Of a stretch of DNA of 64,000 nucleotides, positions 19,698-27,912 are shown piece after piece. Under the pieces are notes generated by a model. The model was not told where the DNA came from. It ran no database searches and worked only from the letters and a program-made list of their open reading frames with translations. Made by a program: the position numbers and the translations under genes. Position 1 is the first letter of the stretch. Every line of letters begins with the position of its first letter. Source of the DNA: UBA4416 sp040386075 (GTDB lineage Bacteria > Bacteroidota > Bacteroidia > B-17B0 > Aurantibacillaceae); assembly GCA_040386075.1 (NCBI GenBank), contig JAZKGE010000008.1:124001-188000 (forward strand). Direction: 5' to 3'.

Positions 19698-19705
19698 TAT
19701 ATTTG
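19698..19705 (+). promoter_or_regulatory. Putative -7 element for the second TPR kinase operon
   Basis: TATATTTG matches TAnnTTTG. Transcription would begin a few bases after it, around or beyond the ATG at 19708. That favours the ATG at 19729 as the real start of the kinase. The -33 TTG is not seen. Confidence 0.4.
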
Positions 19706-19728
19706 ATATGACTAATCGTAACGTTATC

Positions 19729-21696
19729 ATGCCGGCCAAAAAAATACTTATTCTTTTTATTTTACTTTTTGGATCAATCTCCATTAGCTTTTCCCAGTAT
19801 GACGTAGAAATCACCAAACTGCTCAAAGATGTGAAAGAAGCCTCTTACTACGATTCCACCAAATTATTTATTACCGGTCAAAAAGCAATCCTCAAAGCTT
19901 CACAAACAGATCAAAAAAAAGCTGTTTCTGAGGTTTATTTATACTATGGAAATTATTTTTATTACACACGTAATATTGAAAGATCAAAATCATATTTGCA
20001 AAGAGCCATCATTAGTGCGCGCGCTACAAAAAACAAACATATTGAGACACTAGCGAATGTTCGCATCATATTCATGGATTACGAACAGGGAATCAATGAT
20101 GATGCAGAACAGCAATTATTTGTTTTATTGGACGAGGCAAAAAAAACGGAAGACAACGAAAATTACATGGAGTTGCTAAACTTAATTGGTATCATCAAGG
20201 AATCAAAAAACGAGTTACAAGCCGCTGCTAAATTGTATTTGGAGGGTCTGGTTTTTTCTGAGGCTCATGGCATAACACATTACCCATCAGTGTTTAGAAA
20301 TAATTTGGGGTTGATAAAGCTATATACTGATCAGGTGGATGATGCTCTTATTGATTTTGAAAAAGGTTTAGCCACTGCCAAAAAAGAAAACGATAAGAAC
20401 CTGGCCAGTCATTTTCAAATTAATATATGTTTAATTTATGTGCAACAAAAAAGGATAAAAGAAGCCCTGAAAATATTTGACGAGGTTATTCATTATGCAC
20501 GTGAAAATAACCACCCAAGAGAATTAGCTAGTGCTTTTGCTAATTTGGGCTCGGCATTTAATAATTCGGGGAATCCGGAAATGGCTTTATCTTATTCAGA
20601 TTCGGCTATCAATGTTATGAAAAACCATGCCTTGGATCTTGAATTAACAAGTGCTTATTTAGGAAAGGTGGAGGTTTTAATTGGGCTTAACCGAAACGAT
20701 GATGCCAGAAAAGAGCTTGCAAACGCTAAAGAAATAATTGAAAAAACTAAAAACCTGGAAGCTGAAGCAACCTACAATTTATTTTATTATAGAATTGAAC
20801 GATCAGAAAAAAAATATAAAGAGTCATTAGAACACTTTTTAGCATACCGAAAAATAAAAGACAGTTCCGAGCAAACGCTAAACGGTAAGATCATACAGGA
20901 ATTACAATTAAAATATAATGTTCAGAAAAAAGAGATCGAACTTGAGAAGGAAAAATCAAAATATTTGCTGCTTGAACAAAAAAATCAGGATGAGCGTTTT
21001 TTTAAATGGCTGTCGATAGGTATTGCGCTCATTGTTTTGATCTTAGTCATTAGCTCTGTATATTATTTATATTCATTAAAGATCAGAGAAAAACAGGCGT
21101 CTTTCAGCCGGCAACTTATAGAAAATATTGAAGAAGACCGTTTACGAATTGCCATGGACTTGCATGATGATATAGGACAATCCTTATCGATCATAAAAAC
21201 CAGGATCGCTGTTTCAAAAAATAATCAGGATGATAAAAGCCTGGAAACAGAATTATCAAGAGTGATAGAACAGACCCGCGAGATCTCCAAAAATCTTTAT
21301 CCTTCCTACTTAGAAAAGATAGGCCTGGTTAGATCTATTGCCCGGTTGATGGAAAATATCCAATCCTCCACAAAAATAGAATGCAGTTTTGATGTGACCG
21401 AACAAGTAGAAACTTTGCCCATTCAAACTAAAACACACATTTATCGTATTTTACAGGAGTGTACCAACAATACCATCAAACATGCTAAAGCAAGCGCTTT
21501 AAAAACGTCTATAACAGAAAAAAATGGTGAATTTGTGGTTGTTTATCAGGATAACGGCATTGGTATTTCGCATAAACAAAAAAATGGCTTAGGGTTATTG
21601 TCGATCCGGGAAAGGGCAAAAATTATTAACGGAAGTGTGAATTTTGAGGATAAAACAAATAAAAGTTTTAAATTAACGCTAAAATTCAACGCCTAG
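19729..21696 (+). CDS. TPR-containing sensor histidine kinase, HisKA_3 type
   Basis: A kinase of 655 residues from this start (662 from the in-frame ATG at 19708). I prefer 19729: it gives a compact signal peptide, MPAKKILILFILLFGS...SQ, and a -7 promoter element at 19698 lies too close to 19708. TPR repeats fill about 30-385 and should be periplasmic. A coiled segment leads to one transmembrane helix (about 427-450). The cytoplasmic HisKA_3 domain has 'IAMDLHDDIGQSLS' with phospho-acceptor H479. A HATPase_c domain follows, with 'LQECTNNTIKHAKA', 'DNGIGI' and 'GLGLLSIRERAKIINGS'. This is the NarX/DesK-type kinase family, which pairs with NarL-type regulators. Such a regulator starts 2 nt after its stop codon. 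Confidence 0.92.
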   Translation: MPAKKILILFILLFGSISISFSQYDVEITKLLKDVKEASYYDSTKLFITGQKAILKASQTDQKKAVSEVYLYYGNYFYYTRNIERSKSYLQRAIISARATKNKHIETLANVRIIFMDYEQGINDDAEQQLFVLLDEAKKTEDNENYMELLNLIGIIKESKNELQAAAKLYLEGLVFSEAHGITHYPSVFRNNLGLIKLYTDQVDDALIDFEKGLATAKKENDKNLASHFQINICLIYVQQKRIKEALKIFDEVIHYARENNHPRELASAFANLGSAFNNSGNPEMALSYSDSAINVMKNHALDLELTSAYLGKVEVLIGLNRNDDARKELANAKEIIEKTKNLEAEATYNLFYYRIERSEKKYKESLEHFLAYRKIKDSSEQTLNGKIIQELQLKYNVQKKEIELEKEKSKYLLLEQKNQDERFFKWLSIGIALIVLILVISSVYYLYSLKIREKQASFSRQLIENIEEDRLRIAMDLHDDIGQSLSIIKTRIAVSKNNQDDKSLETELSRVIEQTREISKNLYPSYLEKIGLVRSIARLMENIQSSTKIECSFDVTEQVETLPIQTKTHIYRILQECTNNTIKHAKASALKTSITEKNGEFVVVYQDNGIGISHKQKNGLGLLSIRERAKIINGSVNFEDKTNKSFKLTLKFNA

Positions 21697-21697
21697 A

Positions 21698-22372
21698 ATG
21701 AGCAAAGTAAAAACGCTTTTAATTGCTGACGATCATCCCATTTTTAGGAAAGGGCTTATGGATCTTTTGCAACATTCTTTCCCTAAAGTAAAGATCATTG
21801 AGTGCCATAATGGCGCCGAGGCGATTGAAGGCATCTTAAAAGAAAAGCCGGATATTGCTATACTTGATATTAATATGCCTGAAGCAAACGGTTTGGATGT
21901 TTGTAAGCATGTTATTAAAGAACAATCTACTACAAAAATTATTATCCTCACCATGTACCAGGAAAAGGAAATGATCAAAAACGCCATGCTATCCGGGGCC
22001 ATGGGTTACATTTTAAAAGATAATGCCGTAGATGAAATTATGGACTGTGTAAACACGGTAGCAGATGGTGAAACTTATATTGGCACTGCCATGCTACCTT
22101 ATCATGGTGAACTATCTATTGAAGACAAGAAAAAGCAACAATTGGTTGAAGGTTTAAAAACACTGAGTCAAGCCGAGTTGAAAACATTGAAATTAGTAAG
22201 CCAGAATAAAACCTCTAAAGAAATTTCGGAACTTTTATTTTTATCAGAAAAAACCGTAGAAAATTACCGTTCGCGTATTTGTCAGAAATTAGAGCTGCCT
22301 CCTCGCAATAATAGCTTGGTTATCTGGATCAGCGAGAATAAAGAATTACTTTCTTACATCAGCGAGTTTTAG
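21698..22372 (+). CDS. NarL/LuxR-type response regulator
   Basis: A 224-residue regulator. Its receiver (about 4-125) has D11/D12, phospho-acceptor D57 in 'AILDINMP' and K107 in 'YILKDNA'. A LuxR-type helix-turn-helix follows at about 155-224 ('LSQAELKTLKLVSQNKTSKEISELLFLSEKTVENYRSRI' region). Only one base separates it from the kinase stop codon, so translation is probably coupled and the pair is a cognate two-component system. The regulated genes are unknown. The convergent phosphate transporter gene lies 132 bp downstream. Confidence 0.93.
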   Translation: MSKVKTLLIADDHPIFRKGLMDLLQHSFPKVKIIECHNGAEAIEGILKEKPDIAILDINMPEANGLDVCKHVIKEQSTTKIIILTMYQEKEMIKNAMLSGAMGYILKDNAVDEIMDCVNTVADGETYIGTAMLPYHGELSIEDKKKQQLVEGLKTLSQAELKTLKLVSQNKTSKEISELLFLSEKTVENYRSRICQKLELPPRNNSLVIWISENKELLSYISEF

Positions 22373-22377
22373 TCTTT

Positions 22378-22406
22378 CGTCATTGCGAACGAAGTGAAGC
22401 AATCTC
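22378..22406. repeat. Short dispersed-type palindromic repeat (ATTGC...GCAAT)
   Basis: The motif CATTGCGAACGAAGTGAAGC, continuing AATCTC, closely resembles a short extragenic repeat seen in many bacterial genomes, with ATTGC/GCAAT arms around a GAACGAAGTGAA core. It sits just after the regulator stop codon in a convergent gap. Only one full copy is present in this window. Confidence 0.5.
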
Positions 22407-22504
22407 ATACATAGTTAATTTATTATCTTTTCTTTAATTAAAAACAAACCCCTATCACAATTGGAGTAACCGGGGCTTAAAACTAATTTTAAATTTTTCT
22501 GAAA

Positions 22505-23899
22505 TTATAAGATCGCTCTGAATAAGAGGAATAGTCCACCTGATAAAATAATAGTTACAGGCAAAGTCAATACCCAGGCAAGCAAAATATTAGTGATTGT
22601 GCTGCGTTGCAGGTTTTTTAATCCTTTTTTAGCCACCATACTTCCCATGATACCTGAACTTAACATGTGCGTTGTACTAACCGGCGCTTTGTAGGCTGTA
22701 GCTACTCCAATACCAATAGCGGCAACTATCTCGGCTGATGCCCCCTGAGCATAACTCATGTGTTGTTTTCCGATCTTTTCTCCGATCGTTTTTACGATAC
22801 GTTTCCACCCGATCATGGTTCCTAATCCCAAACAAATTGAGATCATAATGATTACCCATGACGGTGCAAATTCTACTAATTTTTTTGCGGCATCAATTTC
22901 AACTTTCAGGGCTTTTGCATCAGCTTTAGAAATAGCGACGTTCTCGCTCTTCAATAATTTTTCGGCGCTTTTAGTTACTTTCACAATGTCTTTACGTAAA
23001 TCAAAACGTTCCGTTGCGCCAATGCCTTCTGCATAAGCTTTTCCTGCGGTAGCTTCAGCAAAATGTTGTGCGTGTTTTTTTATGGCGTAAAAATTTTTAA
23101 ACTCTTCTTTACCAAACTGTGTTGTATCGGTTGCTGAAATTATTTTTTCAATAACAGAGGTATTTGCATTGATGCTTTGTAAATTTATTTCACTATCCAG
23201 CGAAAAATAAGCGGGCATAATAGCAATTAAGATCATCATTACTAAACCAACACCTTTTTGCCCATCGTTTTGTCCGTGGAAAAAACTTACTAAACCACAG
23301 GTTAACCAAAGTAACATTCTAATGGCAATTGGCGGCGTTTTGCCAGGGATCGGTTCTTTATAAAACAGATCATTCTTTACAAAGCGCTTGAAAATAAACA
23401 TGATCACAATAGATGCTGCAAAGCCTGCAAAAGGAGAGATCAATAAAGCCCAACCAGTATCCTTTGCTTTATCCCAGTTTACGGCGCTTCCACCAACACT
23501 ACCGGGTAAAAAATAAAACGCCAGGCCAATTCCTAAAATAGATCCAATCAGGGTATGCGAGCTTGAAGCCGGTAATCCAAAATACCAGGTCCCTAAATTC
23601 CAGATAATGGCCGAAAGCAATAATGCCAGGATCATAGCAATACCATGATACACATTGCTATCAACTAAAACTTCCATTGGCAATAGGTTTACAATTCCCA
23701 TTGCTACCCCTATTCCACCCGTTAATACTCCAATAAAATTTAATAAGCCGCTATATACCACAGCGGTGGTTGGTTTCATTGAGTTTGTATATATTACAGT
23801 TGCTACAGCATTTGCTGTGTCGTGAAAGCCATTTACGAATTCGAAAGTACATGCTAATAGTAAGCAGATGACTAAAAAGATAATTAAAGAAGTTGCCAT
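22505..23899 (-). CDS. PiT family inorganic phosphate transporter
   Basis: A 464-residue multi-pass inner-membrane protein that imports phosphate, usually with a cation or proton. Both family repeat signatures are present: 'FEFVNGFHDTANAVATVIYT' near the start and 'GVATAYKAPVSTTHMLSSGIMGS' near the end. 'GLPASSSHTLIGS' and 'FFHGQNDGQKGVG' are also characteristic. Between helices, residues of about 228-345 form an unusually long hydrophilic loop rich in Lys, Ala and Glu. The gene is followed on the left by a convergent regulator. Upstream on the same strand, 67 bp away, is a phosphate-selective-type porin. The two likely cooperate: the porin passes phosphate across the outer membrane and PiT across the inner. 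Confidence 0.93.
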   Translation of the reverse strand: MATSLIIFLVICLLLACTFEFVNGFHDTANAVATVIYTNSMKPTTAVVYSGLLNFIGVLTGGIGVAMGIVNLLPMEVLVDSNVYHGIAMILALLLSAIIWNLGTWYFGLPASSSHTLIGSILGIGLAFYFLPGSVGGSAVNWDKAKDTGWALLISPFAGFAASIVIMFIFKRFVKNDLFYKEPIPGKTPPIAIRMLLWLTCGLVSFFHGQNDGQKGVGLVMMILIAIMPAYFSLDSEINLQSINANTSVIEKIISATDTTQFGKEEFKNFYAIKKHAQHFAEATAGKAYAEGIGATERFDLRKDIVKVTKSAEKLLKSENVAISKADAKALKVEIDAAKKLVEFAPSWVIIMISICLGLGTMIGWKRIVKTIGEKIGKQHMSYAQGASAEIVAAIGIGVATAYKAPVSTTHMLSSGIMGSMVAKKGLKNLQRSTITNILLAWVLTLPVTIILSGGLFLLFRAIL

Positions 23900-23966
23900 A
23901 AATTTTTTTGGTAAAAGTAACCCCTATTGTTTTGGACAATGTTAAGTTAATGTTAAGTTCTGGTGT

Positions 23967-25262
23967 TTAAATTCCTAATTCTATCTGTAAAACGCCAAAA
24001 AAGTACTTGTTATGCTCTTCCTGCTTGCTAAGATCTCTCTCTCTGTTATAGAATACATTTGCTTGCACTTTCAGCTTATGCTTATTCAGGTATTTTGAAA
24101 CGCCAATACCATATTGCTCATTTTCTCTAACCTTGGATAAAAGGTCGTTATGAGGACTTACCAATGAATGACGAACTGCTATTTCGAACATGTTTTTAAA
24201 GCAATAGCTTAATTGTGTGTTTATACCGTCACCGGTAACAATTGTTTTGGTTTTTGCATCGCTTCCCAACACTAAAGGCGATCCATCGGTGTCTCTTCTT
24301 ACATATTCGGCGGTTAACGCAATTCCTCTATATTTGAACACAAAATCGGCCATATACACATTAAAGCTCCTAGTGGCTAATAGATCTTTGCCTAATTGCC
24401 CGCCGGTTCTTACGGCCAGGTCATTAAAATGGTAGGCTCCGGCAATAGATATCTTTGGTTTAGGTTCACGAGCCAGATCTCCTTCATAATAATCGCCTCC
24501 ATCAGTAAATGTTCCTAATGGCAACAGTTCTATTCTGCCTGTATATGCTAAACCGGTGTTACTGCTTACCGAGTTTCTTCCTTCACCACTGGTTGCTGCA
24601 AGTTTTGTTAATACGGTAAATGTTTTTCCTAAATGTGCTGTATAGTTTACAAAAAATCCAAAATCACGGTCCGGAGTAAAGTTTGCGTTTACAATAGACC
24701 TGTCATAAAACTGTAATTGACTGGATGATGTGATGCGCTGCCTGTTTCCGGGTAATTTACCTTGTCCAAATCCTAATTGTAAGCTTTTCATTGGTCTATA
24801 AAAGATCATCGCGTCCCGAACAATATTTGGACTGGTGTTTTGTGTGGATGCATCTGCATCGCTCCAATCCATATCACCCCTTGAAAAAGACAACTGCATG
24901 TAATAATTCCATTTTTGATTTAACATATGACCCGCAAAACTTAAACGGCATCTTCTCACACGAGCCTCCCAGCTGGAAGGTGAAAAATCTTCTTCGCTTA
25001 CCGTATTCATTAAAAACCGGTTTTGCATTCTGAATCTGATATTTACTGAATAAGAACTATCCGGTGTGGTGAATCCTATCCCTAACTTATAGCTAAATCC
25101 AGAACCTAATTTGTTTTTTGGTTTTTTAAGCTCTTGCACATCGTGTTTTAGCGCTAACAGCTCCTTTAAAATACTATCGTTAGATAAACTTTGATTCTCC
25201 TGAGACAGTAAGCCATTTGTAAACAAAAAAATAGCTGAAAGAAAAGTAAATGTTTTTTTCAT
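23967..25262 (-). CDS. Phosphate-selective porin (OprO/OprP-like)
   Basis: A 431-residue outer-membrane protein with a signal peptide ending 'GLLSQ'. A short coiled segment ('LLALKHDVQELKK', about 35-50) precedes the barrel; OprP/OprO porins have a comparable N-terminal trimerisation segment. The barrel has repeated amphipathic strands, for example 'NIRFRMQNRFLM', 'WEARVRRCRLSFAGHML' and 'WNYYMQLSFSRGDMDW'. The ending 'FFGVLQIELGI' is strand-like. Its place just upstream of the PiT transporter on the same strand supports a role in phosphate or other oxyanion uptake. Substrate specificity cannot be read from the sequence. Confidence 0.82.
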   Translation of the reverse strand: MKKTFTFLSAIFLFTNGLLSQENQSLSNDSILKELLALKHDVQELKKPKNKLGSGFSYKLGIGFTTPDSSYSVNIRFRMQNRFLMNTVSEEDFSPSSWEARVRRCRLSFAGHMLNQKWNYYMQLSFSRGDMDWSDADASTQNTSPNIVRDAMIFYRPMKSLQLGFGQGKLPGNRQRITSSSQLQFYDRSIVNANFTPDRDFGFFVNYTAHLGKTFTVLTKLAATSGEGRNSVSSNTGLAYTGRIELLPLGTFTDGGDYYEGDLAREPKPKISIAGAYHFNDLAVRTGGQLGKDLLATRSFNVYMADFVFKYRGIALTAEYVRRDTDGSPLVLGSDAKTKTIVTGDGINTQLSYCFKNMFEIAVRHSLVSPHNDLLSKVRENEQYGIGVSKYLNKHKLKVQANVFYNRERDLSKQEEHNKYFFGVLQIELGI

Positions 25263-25385
25263 GTAAAATTATTATTAACGAAAGCGAAGTAATCTTTCGA
25301 ATGTTGTTTTTACATGAATTCAATGTTATCAAATGGTTAAGAAAGTAATTTCAAAAAGAATTAGCGCTCTTGGGTCAAAAGGAGT

Positions 25386-26930
25386 CTAAAATCCTTCTGT
25401 GGTTGCATCAATAGATCTAACAAAGGCTACTGTTGTTAGCTTGTTGTTCCTGATCAAAAATAAGCCATAATCGTCCAGACGCGTAATATCAATGTGCTGA
25501 TATTTTTCTTTGGCAGTCTTATCAAAATCGTAATCAGCTGTGTAAATAACAAACTGAGAAGGTCTTTTTATTTTTTCCTCCTGTATTCTCCAGGTACGTC
25601 TTTCAAACGAAGGTTTAAATGTATTTGGGAAATCATCAAAAATGGCAGGGCCGGCATAATTCAACTCGTCGTCGTGCCATACGCTATTTATGATCACAAA
25701 ATCTTTAACCCCAATTTCTTTACATTTGTCTTTGTATTTTGTAGTAGCCTCCAGTATTTCATTCAGTGTATTTAAATGCACGTGTCCCCACATTTTTTCC
25801 TGGGTATGATAGGCTATTTGCTTTTTAAAAATTGCCGTTTTATATAGTGAGAAAAGCAAAACCACAGGAATTAAAATATAAGCGGTTTTTTTTAGATCAA
25901 TTCCGGATCCAATTAGCAGTAAGTAAATAATGATCGGAATTCCTAAATACATTCTACTATACGAATAAAAGGGCCACACAATACCATCGCTTACTTTGCT
26001 TGAAAAGAACGAAACAAGAAGCACGGCAATAAATACCAAGAAAGCAAAAAAGAGTTTCCTGTTCTTTTTAAATAACAGATATCCTATAGTAACAAAGAGC
26101 ATCAACATTAAAACCGATTTTTCTTCTATAAAAACACTAATGTGTGCAAATCGTTGATCCAGATGGGAAACAGCATCTTTAAAATAATCCAGAGAAAAAA
26201 CATTATTTGCCGGATAAAAAACATAGTCGGGGTGAATTTTATAAAAATGGTTCAAGCAATAATCAACAGGCAGGGCAAACAATAATCCTATAACAGCATA
26301 TACATAGTATTTTTTATCCTTATAATTAAGCAGAAATAAGTAAAACAAGAATGGAGCACTCACCAACACAGAATTTTGATTTACCAAATAACCAACATAA
26401 GCCATAAACGTGTTGATCATAATACATGCATAGTTTTTTGTATTTAACAAACTAACAACAAATAATACCGTAAAGAACATGCCCGTTACAAAACCCCGGG
26501 GTATGGAATTCATGATATCATAACCTGTTGGCATACATAATAAAATAGCCAATACCAAAACAGCCTGCTCCTTATGCTTTTTTAGAAACAAATAAATTGC
26601 CGTAAATAAAAAAGGAATCAAGAACAGGATGTGGGTAGCAATAGGAACAGCGAAGTAAACCGGAACTCCCAATTTTATAAATGGTACAGCAAATAAGGCC
26701 TCCATCATGGTATTATAATCTTGTCCGTAAAATCTAGGTTCGTAAAACAAGCCTTTCGAATAGTGTTTAGCTCCAAGCCACATGATAGGCTGATCGTTGT
26801 CTATACAATCAATATTAATTGTATATAATAAACATATCCTGTTTAACAGAATTATCCCTATAAATGTATAAAAGGCTATATTTAGTATCCTTTCTTTTCT
26901 GATTCCAAATATATAAGCTGAATCTAGCAA
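25386..26930 (-). CDS. Multi-pass membrane protein, possible GT-C-like glycosyltransferase
   Basis: A 514-residue protein with about ten hydrophobic helices over the first 370 residues and a soluble C-terminal domain of about 140 residues. An early periplasmic loop contains 'DCIDNDQPIMWLGAKHYS' and 'EPRFYGQDYNTM'. An acidic motif in the first loop is a feature of GT-C polyprenyl-phosphate-sugar glycosyltransferases, so that is the best guess, but no family is clearly recognised. The start appears to be TTG at 26928-26930, which overlaps the last codons of rpiB by 7 nt. The next ATG would remove the first helix, so the TTG and translational coupling to rpiB are favoured. Confidence 0.65.
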   Translation of the reverse strand: MLDSAYIFGIRKERILNIAFYTFIGIILLNRICLLYTINIDCIDNDQPIMWLGAKHYSKGLFYEPRFYGQDYNTMMEALFAVPFIKLGVPVYFAVPIATHILFLIPFLFTAIYLFLKKHKEQAVLVLAILLCMPTGYDIMNSIPRGFVTGMFFTVLFVVSLLNTKNYACIMINTFMAYVGYLVNQNSVLVSAPFLFYLFLLNYKDKKYYVYAVIGLLFALPVDYCLNHFYKIHPDYVFYPANNVFSLDYFKDAVSHLDQRFAHISVFIEEKSVLMLMLFVTIGYLLFKKNRKLFFAFLVFIAVLLVSFFSSKVSDGIVWPFYSYSRMYLGIPIIIYLLLIGSGIDLKKTAYILIPVVLLFSLYKTAIFKKQIAYHTQEKMWGHVHLNTLNEILEATTKYKDKCKEIGVKDFVIINSVWHDDELNYAGPAIFDDFPNTFKPSFERRTWRIQEEKIKRPSQFVIYTADYDFDKTAKEKYQHIDITRLDDYGLFLIRNNKLTTVAFVRSIDATTEGF

Positions 26931-27358
26931 TCTATTTTTTTAATTCTGTCTGCATGACGACCACCTTCAAATTGTTCGGTTAAAAATGCGTCAACACATT
27001 TTTTAGCCTCTTCGATAGAGATGTATCTTGCCGGTAATGTTAAAATGTTGGCATCATTATGTTGGCGCGATAGCGCCGAAATGTCAGAATTCCAGCATAA
27101 AGCTGCTCTTATTCCTTTATGCTTGTTGGCCGACATATTAATACCATTACCGCTACCACACATTAATATACCAAATGTAACTTCATTATTAACAACGGCC
27201 GTTGCTACAGCGTGAGCTGCGTCAGGATAGTCTGCTCTTTCCAAACTATAACACCCTTTATCGCTTACGGTTACTTCCTTTTGTTTTAAATAAGTAATTA
27301 AAACTTCTTTTAACTCAAATCCTGCATGATCGCTTCCTATTGCTATTTTTGTTGCCAT
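26924..27358 (-). CDS. rpiB: Ribose-5-phosphate isomerase B
   Basis: A 144-residue RpiB/LacAB family enzyme that interconverts ribose 5-phosphate and ribulose 5-phosphate in the pentose phosphate pathway. The N-terminal 'IAIGSDHAGFELK' and the 'GILMCGSGNGINM' loop with catalytic C67 are intact. H100 in 'SRQHNDANIL' matches the second catalytic residue of the E. coli enzyme, and 'GGRHADRI' closes the active site. Length is normal for the family. The gene opens toward an AT-rich divergent gap and overlaps the membrane protein gene downstream by 7 nt, so the two share a transcript. Confidence 0.96.
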   Translation of the reverse strand: MATKIAIGSDHAGFELKEVLITYLKQKEVTVSDKGCYSLERADYPDAAHAVATAVVNNEVTFGILMCGSGNGINMSANKHKGIRAALCWNSDISALSRQHNDANILTLPARYISIEEAKKCVDAFLTEQFEGGRHADRIKKIDC

Positions 27359-27534
27359 AATGAATTTTATTTGTTTGTAGTTGTTGCCGTAAACATTAAT
27401 ATAGGGCTTATCTAAGTAATTAAAGATTGTAAATCAAAGTTTTGTTAATAGTTTGTAATCAACGTTAATTAACACTCATAACAACATGCGCTGAAAATGA
27501 GTGGTTTATCTATAGCGCTAATTAACAAAATTAC

Positions 27535-27543
27535 TGTGTATAA
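27535..27543 (-). promoter_or_regulatory. DnaA box TTATACACA
   Basis: An exact match to TTATNCACA on the minus strand, within the rpiB-nadA gap. A single box is weak evidence because chance matches occur in coding DNA here; its partner at 27666 and the repeats around it make it more credible. Confidence 0.45.
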
Positions 27544-27665
27544 TTAAATTTATCGTTAATAAGTTTATGTAATTAATTAAGCTTTTGTTAATAGCTAATT
27601 TACTTAGTGTAATTTTTTACCCAACAAAATTTACTTTCAAAAAGTATTAGGTTGTTTGTACAGTT

Positions 27666-27674
27666 TTATCCACA
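27666..27674 (+). promoter_or_regulatory. DnaA box TTATCCACA
   Basis: An exact match to the high-affinity DnaA box, on the plus strand, 123 nt from the box on the other strand. Confidence 0.45.
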
Positions 27675-27705
27675 AAATTTGTAGCTAATAACACCATTAG
27701 TTTTA

Positions 27706-27737
27706 AACTGTTTTGGTTATTAACTGTTTTGTTCATT
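27706..27737 (+). repeat. Tandem 16-bp repeat (AACTGTTTTG units)
   Basis: Two adjacent 16-bp units, AACTGTTTTGGTTATT and AACTGTTTTGTTCATT, match at 14 of 16 positions. They lie inside the candidate origin. Confidence 0.6.
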
Positions 27738-27912
27738 ACAGGCTATAAATCTAATAACCAAAGTATTGTAAACTATCCTAGCGTTTAATAAATGTTAATA
27801 GACTGTAAATTACCATAAAACCTAGTGAACAAAAGCTTATTTTTACACAGTACAAACAGCCTATATATAATAACCATAATTTAAAATTTTAAAAAAGTAT
27901 TATAATATTATA

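Larger units (their letters stand above)
27440..27801 (+). repeat. Iteron-like direct repeats of TGTTAATAG
   Basis: TGTTAATAG recurs at 27443-27451, 27586-27594 and 27793-27801 in the same orientation. The first two are part of a longer identical 12-mer, TTTTGTTAATAG. Related GTTAATAA forms occur nearby. Confidence 0.5.
27359..27912. other. AT-rich gene-free gap; candidate replication origin (oriC)
   Basis: These 554 bp separate the divergent rpiB and nadA genes and contain no credible gene. Two exact DnaA boxes are present: TTATACACA on the minus strand at 27535 and TTATCCACA on the plus strand at 27666. A one-mismatch box, TTTTACACA, lies at 27841. TGTTAATAG occurs three times in the same direction (27443, 27586, 27793). 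Two adjacent 16-bp units beginning AACTGTTTTG lie at 27706 and 27722. A nearly pure A/T stretch before nadA could serve as an unwinding element. parS sites lie 10 kb away. Origin function is inferred; it may simply be a long promoter region. Confidence 0.5.

Noticed and set aside
19708..19728. Upstream ATG start for the second TPR kinase
   Set aside because: A -7 promoter element ends 2 nt before it, and the signal peptide begins naturally at the ATG at 19729; not excluded.
22449..22478. Possible terminator (CCCC...GGGG) between the regulator and PiT genes
   Set aside because: The stem is only four to five base pairs with a loop of nearly 20 nt.
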